Origin: Rhizobium phaseoli | GTDB lineage: Bacteria > Pseudomonadota > Alphaproteobacteria > Rhizobiales > Rhizobiaceae | Reading direction: 5' to 3' | DNA length: 64,000 bases | Assembly (NCBI RefSeq): GCF_003985125.1 | Contig: NZ_ML133576.1 | Location: 1 to 64,000 of the forward strand | Shown here: positions 35,583 to 44,099 of the stretch, one piece after another | Layout of the letters: every line of letters begins with the position of its first letter | How positions within the stretch are numbered: the first letter of the stretch is position 1 | Notes under the pieces: generated by a model | What the model saw: the letters and a program-made list of their open reading frames with translations, nothing else | Told to the model about the DNA's origin: nothing | Databases searched by the model: none | Position numbers and translations under genes: made by a program

Positions 35583-36032
35583 ATGAAAATTGACGGTTTT
35601 CTCAAGGTACCGGATATTACGGGACCGAGCGTTCGCGATGGCCACGAAGACGAGATCGAAATCCACGGCGTGGAGTTTGAAATGGTCGCCCCCTACGATC
35701 CCAACTCGCTCTCGCGACGGGGCCGCGTCAGTCTGGGCATGATCAATTTCATCAAGCACTATGACAAATCCTCGCCCTATCTGAAAAAGGCGCTGTTCGA
35801 CAACACGCTTCTCGGCGAGGTGAAGTTCTCCGCGCGCAGAACGATCGAAGGCGAGACCAGTGATTATCTGGTCGTTACGCTGAAGGACGCTTCGGTCACC
35901 CAGTACAATATGAAGCAAAGCGAGGACGAACCCGATCTCATCGAGGAGCGCGTCGGCTTCGCCTACAAGAACATCACCTTCAACTACGACGACAAGGACG
36001 AGGTCGAAATGGATGTCTATGTCGGCAAGTGA
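35583..36032 (+). CDS. hcp: T6SS tail-tube protein Hcp (TssD)
   Basis: A 149-residue Hcp-like protein (FLKVPDITGPSVRDGHEDEI, VSLGMINFIKHYDKSSPYLK, EERVGFAYKNITFNYDDKDE). Hcp hexamers stack to form the inner tube and can carry small effectors. The strong ribosome site AAGGGAGGTTATTC fits a highly made protein. Its 3' end overlaps the tssE start by 20 bases. Confidence 0.9.
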   Translation: MKIDGFLKVPDITGPSVRDGHEDEIEIHGVEFEMVAPYDPNSLSRRGRVSLGMINFIKHYDKSSPYLKKALFDNTLLGEVKFSARRTIEGETSDYLVVTLKDASVTQYNMKQSEDEPDLIEERVGFAYKNITFNYDDKDEVEMDVYVGK

Positions 36033-36780
36033 CGGCTGGCGAAAAGAAGTTGGAAGGGAGTCGAGACCGCTTGGCGGGCACCAGCGCGCAACCCGCGAAA
36101 CGATCCAGCCATCCTTGTGGGATCGCCTGGTCAATGACCTGCCGGGGCTCGGCTCCGAGATCAAAGATCTCCGGCAGATATTGCAAAGCGAGATAGACGC
36201 CGAGCGGCTGGACGCGATGGTGGCCGGTGGCGTCGGGCACATCGAGTCAGCAACGGATCTCAGCATCGAGCAGAAAAAGAACATCCATCGTCTCTTTTCC
36301 CTGGAACGTCGTCGCCTGGAACTGGACAGTCGCGGCGTGGTCGTTTCGAGCGATGTGCTTCGTGAGGCGGTGCGCCGCGACATCGAGGCGCTTTTCAATG
36401 TGCAGCGTTTCGAATCCTCGCTCCTTTTGACCGATGCGGAGGCCGAACTGGTGGGCGAGAACCCTCCCTCGCTCGAAGATTTTCCGCAGGTGCGCCGCAG
36501 TGTGGTCAACTACGGCGTGCCGCCGTTTTCGGGCCGCTCATCGCGTGACTTCGACCGTGAGGAACTCGCCAAGGAAATCACACAAGTGCTTGCGGCATTC
36601 GAGCCCCGGCTCAAAGGAGGCGCAACCAAGGTGACCGTCAGTCTTGGCGACAAGTCGATTGGCCTCAGGATTGATATTGACGCGCTTCTCCTGACGACAC
36701 CGGCCCCGGAACGGCTACGCATCCGCACCATTCTCGATCTCGACAACGGCTCGGCGAGAACCGAGTTGAAGGACACCTGA
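36013..36780 (+). CDS. tssE: T6SS baseplate protein TssE (gp25-like), extended form
   Basis: A 255-residue protein; ordinary TssE is about 130-180. The gp25-like core is visible as QPSLWDRLVNDLPG near 32, LREAVRRDIEALFNVQRFES near 116, VRRSVVNYGVPPFSGRSS near 162 and VLAAFEPRLKGGATKVTVSL near 193. Between the first and second parts lie ~70 residues of helical sequence (IKDLRQILQSEIDAERLDAM and on) not usual in TssE. ATG 36013 overlaps hcp by 20 bases, ATG 36019 by 14. TssE connects baseplate wedge and sheath. Confidence 0.85.
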   Translation: MSMSASDGWRKEVGRESRPLGGHQRATRETIQPSLWDRLVNDLPGLGSEIKDLRQILQSEIDAERLDAMVAGGVGHIESATDLSIEQKKNIHRLFSLERRRLELDSRGVVVSSDVLREAVRRDIEALFNVQRFESSLLLTDAEAELVGENPPSLEDFPQVRRSVVNYGVPPFSGRSSRDFDREELAKEITQVLAAFEPRLKGGATKVTVSLGDKSIGLRIDIDALLLTTPAPERLRIRTILDLDNGSARTELKDT

Positions 36781-36781
36781 A

Positions 36782-38656
36782 ATGGATCGGGTCTTCCTTG
36801 AATATTATGAGGAGGAACTCACCCATATTCGCGCGCTTGCCGCCGAATTTGCCCATATGCACCCGTCGATCGCGCGCAATCTTTCCCTGGATACCATTCC
36901 CTGTCCCGATCCCTTTGTCGAACGGCTCCTTGACGGCGTCGCGTTTCTGGCCGCCCGCACCCGCCAGAAGGTGGATGCAGAAAGCACGCGCTATGTCCGC
37001 AGCGTGCTTGAAAACTTCTATCCCGACCTCGTCTCGCCGGCGCCGGCAACGGCCATGGCCTTGCTGAAGCCCGGCCAGCAAGTTCAAACCATGCTTGCCG
37101 GACACCTTCTGAAGCGGGGAACGCGGCTTGTGTCGAGCGTGCGACCCGGTATTTCGACAAGATCCATATTCACCACCGTTCAGGACGTGACGCTCTGGCC
37201 GCTTGCAATCAGTTCCGTGACCTACATTCAGGACCGAAGCGCACTCGCGGCGGCGGGGATCGGCGCCATTGACGGGGCTGCCGGCGCGTCAGGATTGAGC
37301 ATCACCATCAATCGTACCGGCAAAGGCAAGCTCGCCGACCTGTCGCTCGATCGCCTGGACTTTTACTTCAGTGAGAAGAGCAAGGCGCCACTGCTCTTCG
37401 ATACGCTATTTGGCGCCTGCGCTGGCGTTGGCGTCCGCCCGGAGGGGCGCGACAACCCCTTGAAGCCGCTGCCCGCCCCCGAAATGGTCGGCATATCTGA
37501 CGACGAAGCGCTCATGCCTCGTACGCGCGAAACGTTTGAGGGCTACAGGCTTCTGCGCGAATATTTTATCGCTCCCGAGCGGTTTCACTATGCGCGTGTG
37601 ACGGGGATGCGGTCGGTCGTTCGCCATTGCGGCGAGAGGCTTGAACTGGTTTTCCTGCTTCGTCGTCCCGCTCCGGAACTTGCGGGCCTCACAGCCAAGG
37701 ATCTGGAGCTTTTCGCAACGCCGATCATCAACCTGTTCGAGCGTTCCTGCAGCGTCATCGAGCTCGATGCGCGGCGGACCCGGCAGGTCCTCCACGCCGA
37801 TCGGACGCGGCCGCGCGATTTCGAAATCTATCGCGCGGTGCGCGTGGAGGACGCCGATGCCGAAGGATCCGACGCCGAAATACCGGCTCTTTTCAGTCTC
37901 GGTCAAAACCGCACAAACGGCTGGGTCTATTTTACCGAACGTCGCCCACGGCGACCGAGCGAGGACGAGCTTCGTCAGGGACAAACCCGTACATCCTATG
38001 TCGGAGACGACGTCTTCATCACGCTCTCACACCCGGCGCAGTCTAAACCGGGACGACCACTCAAGCGAATCGAGGTGACGGCCCTTTGCACCAACCGGGA
38101 CTTGCCGATACTGGACGACACGCCCTCCCTTACGCTCGAAAGCGGCGATCCTGTCGAGACCGTGCAATTGCTTGGCGCGCTACGCCAACCCTGGCCTGCC
38201 ATTCCGGCAACGCTTCCGGCCGGCGCTGTCGAAGCCTCAAGGGCCGATGAACTCGCCTGGCGCTTTATCGCACAATTGTCGCTGAACTTTCTCAGCCTGG
38301 CGGAGGAAGGACGCGGGGTCGATCCGCTTCACGCCATGCTCGATCTTTATGCGCAGCGGGGAGATCCGAGCCTCTCGCGACATGTACGCGCCATAGCACG
38401 AGTCGAGGCCCGGCCTCTCATCGAGCGCTTGCCGATCGCCGGGCCGATGTGCTTTGCCCGCGGCAGCGACATCACGCTCCATGTCGACCAGTCGGTGCTT
38501 GCCGGGCATAGCAGCTTGTTGCTTACGGCGCTGCTCTCGAGGCTCTTCGCACGCTACGCGGCGATAAACGGATTCGTGCGCACACGAGCGCGGATCCTGC
38601 AGAAACAGGAGGATGTGCTATGGCCGATAACGCCGGGCAATCGCTTCCTGATCTGA
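36782..38656 (+). CDS. tssF: T6SS baseplate protein TssF (ImpG/VasA)
   Basis: A 624-residue TssF: FLEYYEEELTHIRALAAEFA, DPFVERLLDGVAFLAARTRQ, FYPDLVSPAPATAMALLKPG, TALCTNRDLP and the C-terminal NGFVRTRARI...GNRFLI are family marks. TssF with TssG makes the baseplate wedge that attaches to TssK. It starts one base after the tssE stop and overlaps tssG by 37 bases. Confidence 0.95.
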   Translation: MDRVFLEYYEEELTHIRALAAEFAHMHPSIARNLSLDTIPCPDPFVERLLDGVAFLAARTRQKVDAESTRYVRSVLENFYPDLVSPAPATAMALLKPGQQVQTMLAGHLLKRGTRLVSSVRPGISTRSIFTTVQDVTLWPLAISSVTYIQDRSALAAAGIGAIDGAAGASGLSITINRTGKGKLADLSLDRLDFYFSEKSKAPLLFDTLFGACAGVGVRPEGRDNPLKPLPAPEMVGISDDEALMPRTRETFEGYRLLREYFIAPERFHYARVTGMRSVVRHCGERLELVFLLRRPAPELAGLTAKDLELFATPIINLFERSCSVIELDARRTRQVLHADRTRPRDFEIYRAVRVEDADAEGSDAEIPALFSLGQNRTNGWVYFTERRPRRPSEDELRQGQTRTSYVGDDVFITLSHPAQSKPGRPLKRIEVTALCTNRDLPILDDTPSLTLESGDPVETVQLLGALRQPWPAIPATLPAGAVEASRADELAWRFIAQLSLNFLSLAEEGRGVDPLHAMLDLYAQRGDPSLSRHVRAIARVEARPLIERLPIAGPMCFARGSDITLHVDQSVLAGHSSLLLTALLSRLFARYAAINGFVRTRARILQKQEDVLWPITPGNRFLI

Positions 38657-39690
38657 AGAACGAGCTCGTCGGATCTGCCGAGCAGTTCGATTTCTTTGAG
38701 CTCCTGCGGCGGCTCGAGAAGACCGACAGGCTCTTTGGTCAGGCAGGACCGCCGCAGCGGGAACCGGCCCGGCTCGGACAGCACATACGGCTTGGGTTTG
38801 CAGTGCAGGACATCGCAAGGCTCGAGCCTTCCACCGAGACAGCGCCCGCCCGGGTAACAGTGGCGACGATCGGCTTGCTCGGTCCGGAAGGTCCGATGCC
38901 GCTTTATCTGACGCGCTGGGTGCTGGATCGCCTGTCGCAGCGCTGGTTTGCCGGTGCCGACATGCGCGAGGTCAGCGACACCACGTTCGTCGACTTCGTC
39001 AATGTGCTTCAACATCGCATGATCGCACTCTTCTATCGAGCGTGGGCGGATGCGCACCCGGCCGTGCAGATCGAGCGCGCCGAGGGCGGTCGTATTCGTG
39101 CCATGGCGGCGGCCATGGCAGGGATCGGCCTGCGAGGCACGGTTGAGCGCCAGCCAACAGCGATCGACCTGACGAAGCTTGCTCACGCCGCGGCCCTTGC
39201 TCATCAGGTCGACGGGCCTGAAAGGCTCACGCAGTTTCTTGGCGATCATTTCAAGGTTCCTTTCAGGCTTCGGGAATTTGTCGGTGTCTGGATGGACATA
39301 CCGCAAAGGATCCAGTCTCGCCTTGCCGGCGCCTATGCGCAGCTCGGAAGAAGCGCCACGATCGGCCCGAGAACATTCCAGCGACAGCAACGAATCGAAC
39401 TTTCCGTCGGACCATTGACGCTTCGTGACTACGCAGCCTTTCTGCCCGGCAGCGAACGGCGTGCGAACTTGCAAACGGCGATCCGGGATCTGATGGGAAA
39501 CGGGCTCGATGTGGATGTCAGGCTCGTGCTCAAACGAGACGAGGTGCCCGCAGCCCAGCTGGGAAAAGCGCGGCTCGGGCAAATCGCCTGGCTCGCTCCG
39601 AAACAGGATCAAGGCGACGCTGCCGATTTGTGCATGCGCACCCTCGTTGGCTTTCGTCATGAGATTGCGGAGGCCACCGCATGGCCTTGA
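38620..39690 (+). CDS. tssG: T6SS baseplate protein TssG (ImpH/VasB)
   Basis: A 356-residue TssG: EQFDFFELLRRLEKTDRLFG, LGQHIRLGFAVQDIARLEPS, VATIGLLGPEGPMPLYLTRW, HRMIALFYRAWADAHP, and a C-terminal half with FVGVWMDIPQRIQSRL. Ribosome site AGGAGGATGTGCT before ATG 38620 lies inside tssF. It acts with TssF in the baseplate wedge. It overlaps the fha gene by 10 bases. Confidence 0.95.
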   Translation: MADNAGQSLPDLKNELVGSAEQFDFFELLRRLEKTDRLFGQAGPPQREPARLGQHIRLGFAVQDIARLEPSTETAPARVTVATIGLLGPEGPMPLYLTRWVLDRLSQRWFAGADMREVSDTTFVDFVNVLQHRMIALFYRAWADAHPAVQIERAEGGRIRAMAAAMAGIGLRGTVERQPTAIDLTKLAHAAALAHQVDGPERLTQFLGDHFKVPFRLREFVGVWMDIPQRIQSRLAGAYAQLGRSATIGPRTFQRQQRIELSVGPLTLRDYAAFLPGSERRANLQTAIRDLMGNGLDVDVRLVLKRDEVPAAQLGKARLGQIAWLAPKQDQGDAADLCMRTLVGFRHEIAEATAWP

Positions 39691-40955
39691 TCCTTACCCT
39701 CGAACAGTCCCCCAGGCCCCAGGCCGTGCACCAGATGCGGCTCGTCGAGGGCGAGCTCGTTATCGGTCGCAGCGCAGACGCCGACTGGCGGATCGACGAT
39801 CCGGACATGTATGTTTCCCGTGCCCATTGCACGATTGCTTGCGTTCAGGGTCGATATCAGGTGACGGATACGTCAAGCGGCGGCCTCTTCATAGACGGCT
39901 CGCGCGCACCACTTGGAGCGGGAAATTCCGCCCCGTTGCATGACGGCGCCCGGCTGCAGCTCGGCAATTATGTCGTCCGGGTCGAGCTGCAAGGGATGCA
40001 GGCAGAGCGTTCGCCTGAACAAACGACATCGCAGCCGCCGATCGGCTTCGCACGAGATTCTTTCTTCTCGGAACGCAGCGAGCGGGTTGAATCCCCCCGA
40101 CGACCCGCCGGATTGCCTGACCCGTTCGAACACCCCGCTGCGGCGCCATTTACCGATCCGGACCGACAAGAGCCGAAAAAGAGCGCGCCCCTGTTCGACG
40201 ATCCGTTCAGCCTCGACCCGCTACCGGCCCAGCGGCAGGACAACCGTGCCTGGGATCTTTTTATGACGGGCACGCCTATAGAGCAGCCGGCGCCGGAGCC
40301 CGCCACAGCACCAATCAACCCGCAATCCAATCCGGAACCACAGCTGGAGCCGAGACAGCAGAAAACAGCGTCGATCGAAGCCGACCTGCGTGACGCCTTT
40401 CTGCGCGGATTGGGCTTCCGCGGCGAGGAGTTTCCGTCTGCCGATCCCGTCGTGCAAATGGAGAATTTTGGCCGGGAGTACCGGATGATGCTGGAAGGAT
40501 TGATCCATCTTCTGCGCAAGCGGGCCGAAGAAAAGGGCGAGGCCCGGATCGCGCAGACCGTTGTCGGGGCCTCCGAAGTAAACCCTCTCAAATTCATGCC
40601 GACCGTCGACGATGTGATCGCGATGTTCCTCACGCAACGCAATGTCGGATTCTTGCCGCCCGATGCAGCGATCAACGGCTCCATCCGCGATCTCGCGCAC
40701 CATCACGTGCGCACGTGGCGTGGCGTCCAGGCCGCGCTGGAAAGGATGGTCAACCGCTTCGATCCGGCGGCGCTGGAAAGCGAATTGAAGTCTCAATCGG
40801 CGTGGGACGCGCTGCTTGCCGGCGGGCGACGGGCAAAACTCTGGGAACTTTACGAGAAACGCTATCGCGAGATTGCCAGGAGTGCATCAACGCGCTTCCT
40901 CGGCGAAATTGGCAGCGATTTCCGGGACGGCTACGAAGAGAGGGAGAACGAATGA
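39681..40955 (+). CDS. tagH: FHA-domain T6SS activator (TagH/Fha, ImpI)
   Basis: A 424-residue cytoplasmic protein. The N-terminal FHA domain (~1-105) keeps the phosphothreonine-binding residues: ELVIGRSADADWRI, MYVSRAHCTIA, DTSSGGLFIDG. A Pro-rich low-complexity linker (~115-230) and a C-terminal ImpI/VasC domain (FLRGLGFRGEEF, NPLKFMPTVDDVIAMFL, ERMVNRFDPAALESEL, YEKRYREIAR) follow. In Agrobacterium Fha binds phospho-Thr14 of TssL after PpkA acts; see TssL at 42773. Overlaps tssJ by four bases. Confidence 0.9.
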   Translation: MALILTLEQSPRPQAVHQMRLVEGELVIGRSADADWRIDDPDMYVSRAHCTIACVQGRYQVTDTSSGGLFIDGSRAPLGAGNSAPLHDGARLQLGNYVVRVELQGMQAERSPEQTTSQPPIGFARDSFFSERSERVESPRRPAGLPDPFEHPAAAPFTDPDRQEPKKSAPLFDDPFSLDPLPAQRQDNRAWDLFMTGTPIEQPAPEPATAPINPQSNPEPQLEPRQQKTASIEADLRDAFLRGLGFRGEEFPSADPVVQMENFGREYRMMLEGLIHLLRKRAEEKGEARIAQTVVGASEVNPLKFMPTVDDVIAMFLTQRNVGFLPPDAAINGSIRDLAHHHVRTWRGVQAALERMVNRFDPAALESELKSQSAWDALLAGGRRAKLWELYEKRYREIARSASTRFLGEIGSDFRDGYEERENE

Positions 40956-41416
40956 TGCTTCAACGACGTGTTTTTTTGATGATGCTCGGCGTGACAGGCT
41001 TGATTTCCGGCTGCGTGGGCGGTCCGCCAAAATCCTCGACCGTGACCGTCAAGGCGACGGGACAGGCGGGAATGAATCTTGCCGCTGATGGCGGAGATCG
41101 CCCGGTGACCGTGCTCGTCCTCAGGCTCAAGGATGTCGGAAAGTTCAATTCTGCCGATATTTTCGCCCTCCAGTCCGACCCTGCTTCCGCACTCGGGGCA
41201 GACCTGATCGGCTCCGACCAATTGACGGTCTCTCCCGGCGGATCGGCCACCAAGACGGTGGCGTTCCCGCCGGAAGCAACCTTCCTCGGGGTGGTCGCCT
41301 TTTTCAGGACGCCGGGCGGCCGTGTCTGGCGACAGGCGGTCCCGATCAAGCCGGAGTCGACGGTGACGGCGAATGTAGCATTGAGTAGCGGCGGCATGGC
41401 GCTCGCGCTCGCCTGA
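40952..41416 (+). CDS. tssJ: T6SS outer-membrane lipoprotein TssJ
   Basis: A 154-residue lipoprotein. The signal ends in the lipobox LISGC with Cys21 as acylation site (counted from ATG 40952). The beta-sandwich that follows (TVTVKATGQAGMNLA, PVTVLVLRLKDVGKFNSADI, GADLIGSDQLTVSPGGSATK, FLGVVAFFRTPGGRVWRQAV) is typical TssJ. It anchors the TssL/TssM complex to the outer membrane. AGGGAGAACGA precedes the start. Confidence 0.9.
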   Translation: MMLQRRVFLMMLGVTGLISGCVGGPPKSSTVTVKATGQAGMNLAADGGDRPVTVLVLRLKDVGKFNSADIFALQSDPASALGADLIGSDQLTVSPGGSATKTVAFPPEATFLGVVAFFRTPGGRVWRQAVPIKPESTVTANVALSSGGMALALA

Positions 41417-41433
41417 AGGGAGGGCGTTCCAGC

Positions 41434-42768
41434 ATGACGGATACGAATAAGGTGCTCTGGTCCGAGGGTCTCTTCCTTCGGACGCAGCATTTTCAGCAGC
41501 AAGACCGGTATACCGAGGCCCTGATACGCGGCGCGCTGCAGGCGGGAAGGTTGCAGACCTTCGGCTTTAGATCCCTCACGCTGGATGCCGCACAGCTTGA
41601 AGCAGGCCGTGTTGCCGTCTTGTCGGCGCGCGGCATTTTTCCGGACGGCACGCCGTTTTCCATTCCCGAAACGATGGATGCGCCGGTGCCATTGACCGTC
41701 ACCCGCGAAATGGGTGCGGGGGTGGTGCAGCTTGCCCTGCCGCTTGAACCCCCAGGCGGCGCTTGCTTCGATGCCGCTCATAGCGAGCCGACCGGAGCGC
41801 GCTATAAGGGACAGATCGAACGCGTGCGTGACGCCGTGCATGGTGGCGCCGATCCCGAAGAGATCGAGATCGCCCGCCCTCAAGCCCTGCTCTTGTCGCC
41901 AGTGCAGACGACCGGCGGCTATACCGCGATGCCGGTAGCGCAGGTCAACGGGCTGCTGGCCGACGGCAGCGTCGCGATGGGGGAAAACTTTCTGCCACCA
42001 GCCCTGACGACCGGCGCCGTGGCCTTCTACGGCCAGTTGATGCAGGAGGTGATAACCGGGCTCGACCGCATTGCCGAAGCACATGGCAAGATGGTTCTTG
42101 GTGGCGCCGGCCGCAGCGTGGAAAATCTGCTGGTCCTCGATCTTGCCAACACGGCGCGTCCGCGGCTGGCCCATATGCTTCCCCAGGAGGTTTTTCACCC
42201 GGCTGAACTCTTTCTCGAACTGAGTGGACTTGCGGGGCGAATGGCGACCTACGGCTCAGGCTCCCGTCGGCTGACCGAGCTTCCGACCTATGAGCACATG
42301 GCGCCGGGACCTGCCTTTGCGGCGCTCGCCGATACACTGCGTTCGCTGCTGCTCAGCCTGCGTTATGTCGAGCCGAAGTCGCGGGCACTTCCGGTGCTCA
42401 AACATGCGACCAATATCTGGAAGGTTCGTGTCGACAATCCCGAATTGCTGACCGCCAGTCGCATTGTCGTGCGGGTCGGATGCGACATGTCCGAGGACGC
42501 GCTGCGCAAAATCTTCGTCGATCAGGTGACGGTGGGTGCAGCCGACGAATTTGAGGCGCTGTGGAAGTCACGACTGCCGGGCATCCGTTTAAAGCCGCTT
42601 CATTCGCAGCCTCGCGAGATCCCCTATGACGGTGACCGTCTCTGCCTTGAGCTCGATCAACGCAGCGAGCATTGGGAATCTCTTCTGCGTTCGCCGGGCT
42701 TCGTGATCGGCGTGTCCGGCGTTTTGCCCAGCGAACCGCAGGTCGATTGCTATTCGGTTAACAGGTAG
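41434..42768 (+). CDS. tssK: T6SS baseplate-membrane connector TssK (ImpJ)
   Basis: A 444-residue TssK: VLWSEGLFLRTQHFQQQDRY at the N-terminus, SRRLTELPTYEHMAPGPAFA, LRSLLLSLRYVEPKSRALPV, RLPGIRLKPLHSQPREIPYD are conserved in ImpJ/VasE proteins. TssK trimers connect the baseplate to TssL/TssM. Ribosome site GAAGGGAGGGCGTTCCAGC. Confidence 0.95.
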   Translation: MTDTNKVLWSEGLFLRTQHFQQQDRYTEALIRGALQAGRLQTFGFRSLTLDAAQLEAGRVAVLSARGIFPDGTPFSIPETMDAPVPLTVTREMGAGVVQLALPLEPPGGACFDAAHSEPTGARYKGQIERVRDAVHGGADPEEIEIARPQALLLSPVQTTGGYTAMPVAQVNGLLADGSVAMGENFLPPALTTGAVAFYGQLMQEVITGLDRIAEAHGKMVLGGAGRSVENLLVLDLANTARPRLAHMLPQEVFHPAELFLELSGLAGRMATYGSGSRRLTELPTYEHMAPGPAFAALADTLRSLLLSLRYVEPKSRALPVLKHATNIWKVRVDNPELLTASRIVVRVGCDMSEDALRKIFVDQVTVGAADEFEALWKSRLPGIRLKPLHSQPREIPYDGDRLCLELDQRSEHWESLLRSPGFVIGVSGVLPSEPQVDCYSVNR

Positions 42769-42772
42769 CGCC

Positions 42773-44098
42773 ATGGCAAGTGAGGATCCATTCGGTCTTT
42801 CGGGCGATAAGGGTCGTACACGCATCCGCCCCCCGCCCTCGGCGAGCGCAAGACAGCTCCCTGCTGGCGGAATTCTGGCAAGAGGGGCACGGTCTCATCC
42901 AAACAGACTGATCAGTGCCTTCGCAAAGTTGCTCGAATTCGCACCGGAACTCGAAAGTGCATTGCCACCGAGCAATCCGGACGTGCTGCGAACGAGACTG
43001 ATGGAAGAGCTTGTTTCAGCGCGCGACGCCGCGGTGGCGTCGGGGTCGGCCCTCGCGCGGGCGGACTCGGCTGCCTGGGCTGTTGCCTCGCTTCTCGACG
43101 ATCTGGCGCTGAACACGCCCTGGGGTGGGGCAAGCGCGTGGCCGCGCCAGCCGCTGGTCGTCATGCTCCGCGGCGACGTCGACGCCGGAGCGCAGTTTTT
43201 TGCCAGACTGGAAGAATTGGAACGCCATCCAGGTCGTGATCAGGAACTACTGGAGCTTTATTATTTCTGTCTGGCGCTTGGTTTTCGCGGCAAGTACCGT
43301 GTGCCTGGCCGTGCGGGCGACCGCTCGATCAGCGCCGTTCGCGCCGCCGCGGCTCGTTTCCTGCGTGACGCCGATGCAGAAGCTGCGCCGCTCTCGCCGA
43401 GATGGGAGGGCGTTGCGGCGCCTGACGAGCCATCCAGATTTGCAGTGCCGATCTGGGTCCTTGCCGTCGTTGCTGCAGCGCTGTCGACGGCAATTTACAT
43501 GTTGTTGTCGATGCGCCTCGATACCAAGGCCGAGGAACTCGCAACGCTGGTGCGGGCACTGCCGCCGCCTGAGCGGGCGGAAATATATCGTCCCGAGAAG
43601 CGGACGCCGCCGCCGAACGCGCCACCAGTAGAGCCCGTGATCATCCAATTGCTGCCGGAATTCCGCGCCGCAGCCCCCTCTTCCCTGCTGCCAGCCCTGA
43701 AGGGAAATGAAAACGCCTCTTCCGTCACGCTTCTTTTGCAGTCAAGCACGCCGGAGCTTTTCCAGTCCGCCAGACCCGAATTGACGAAGGGCTTTGAACC
43801 CCTCGTTGCCTCCATCGCAACGGTTCTCAAGCAGAATGCGGAGCTGATCGGCGGCATCACCATCACCGGGCACACTGACAATGTCCCGCTGCAAGCGAGC
43901 AATCCGCTGTCCAACAACCAGCGCCTCTCCGAAGCCCGGGCTGCAACGATCGCCTCATTGCTGGCAGCCTCCGGCGTGCCCGCCGGACAGTTAAAATCGC
44001 AAGGGCGCGCGGCGACAGAGCCGCTTGCCGGAAACGATAGCCGCGAGGGTCGGGCCGCCAACCGCCGCATCGAAATTCTTATTCAAAAGAGGCTCTGA
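42773..44098 (+). CDS. tssL: T6SS membrane protein TssL with C-terminal OmpA domain (ImpK)
   Basis: A 441-residue extended TssL. The cytoplasmic IcmH/DotU domain is at ~40-215 (RLISAFAKLLEFAPELES, WAVASLLDDLALNTPWGGAS, QELLELYYFCLALGFRGKYR), one membrane segment at ~222-245, and a periplasmic OmpA-type domain at ~315-441 (TITGHTDNVPLQASNPLSNN, QRLSEARAATIASLL, GRAANRRIEI) that should bind peptidoglycan. Near the N-terminus Thr16 lies in KGRTRIRPPP, a position and context comparable to Thr14 of Agrobacterium TssL, which PpkA phosphorylates. It is followed directly by tssM. Confidence 0.95.
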   Translation: MASEDPFGLSGDKGRTRIRPPPSASARQLPAGGILARGARSHPNRLISAFAKLLEFAPELESALPPSNPDVLRTRLMEELVSARDAAVASGSALARADSAAWAVASLLDDLALNTPWGGASAWPRQPLVVMLRGDVDAGAQFFARLEELERHPGRDQELLELYYFCLALGFRGKYRVPGRAGDRSISAVRAAAARFLRDADAEAAPLSPRWEGVAAPDEPSRFAVPIWVLAVVAAALSTAIYMLLSMRLDTKAEELATLVRALPPPERAEIYRPEKRTPPPNAPPVEPVIIQLLPEFRAAAPSSLLPALKGNENASSVTLLLQSSTPELFQSARPELTKGFEPLVASIATVLKQNAELIGGITITGHTDNVPLQASNPLSNNQRLSEARAATIASLLAASGVPAGQLKSQGRAATEPLAGNDSREGRAANRRIEILIQKRL

Positions 44099-44099
44099 G

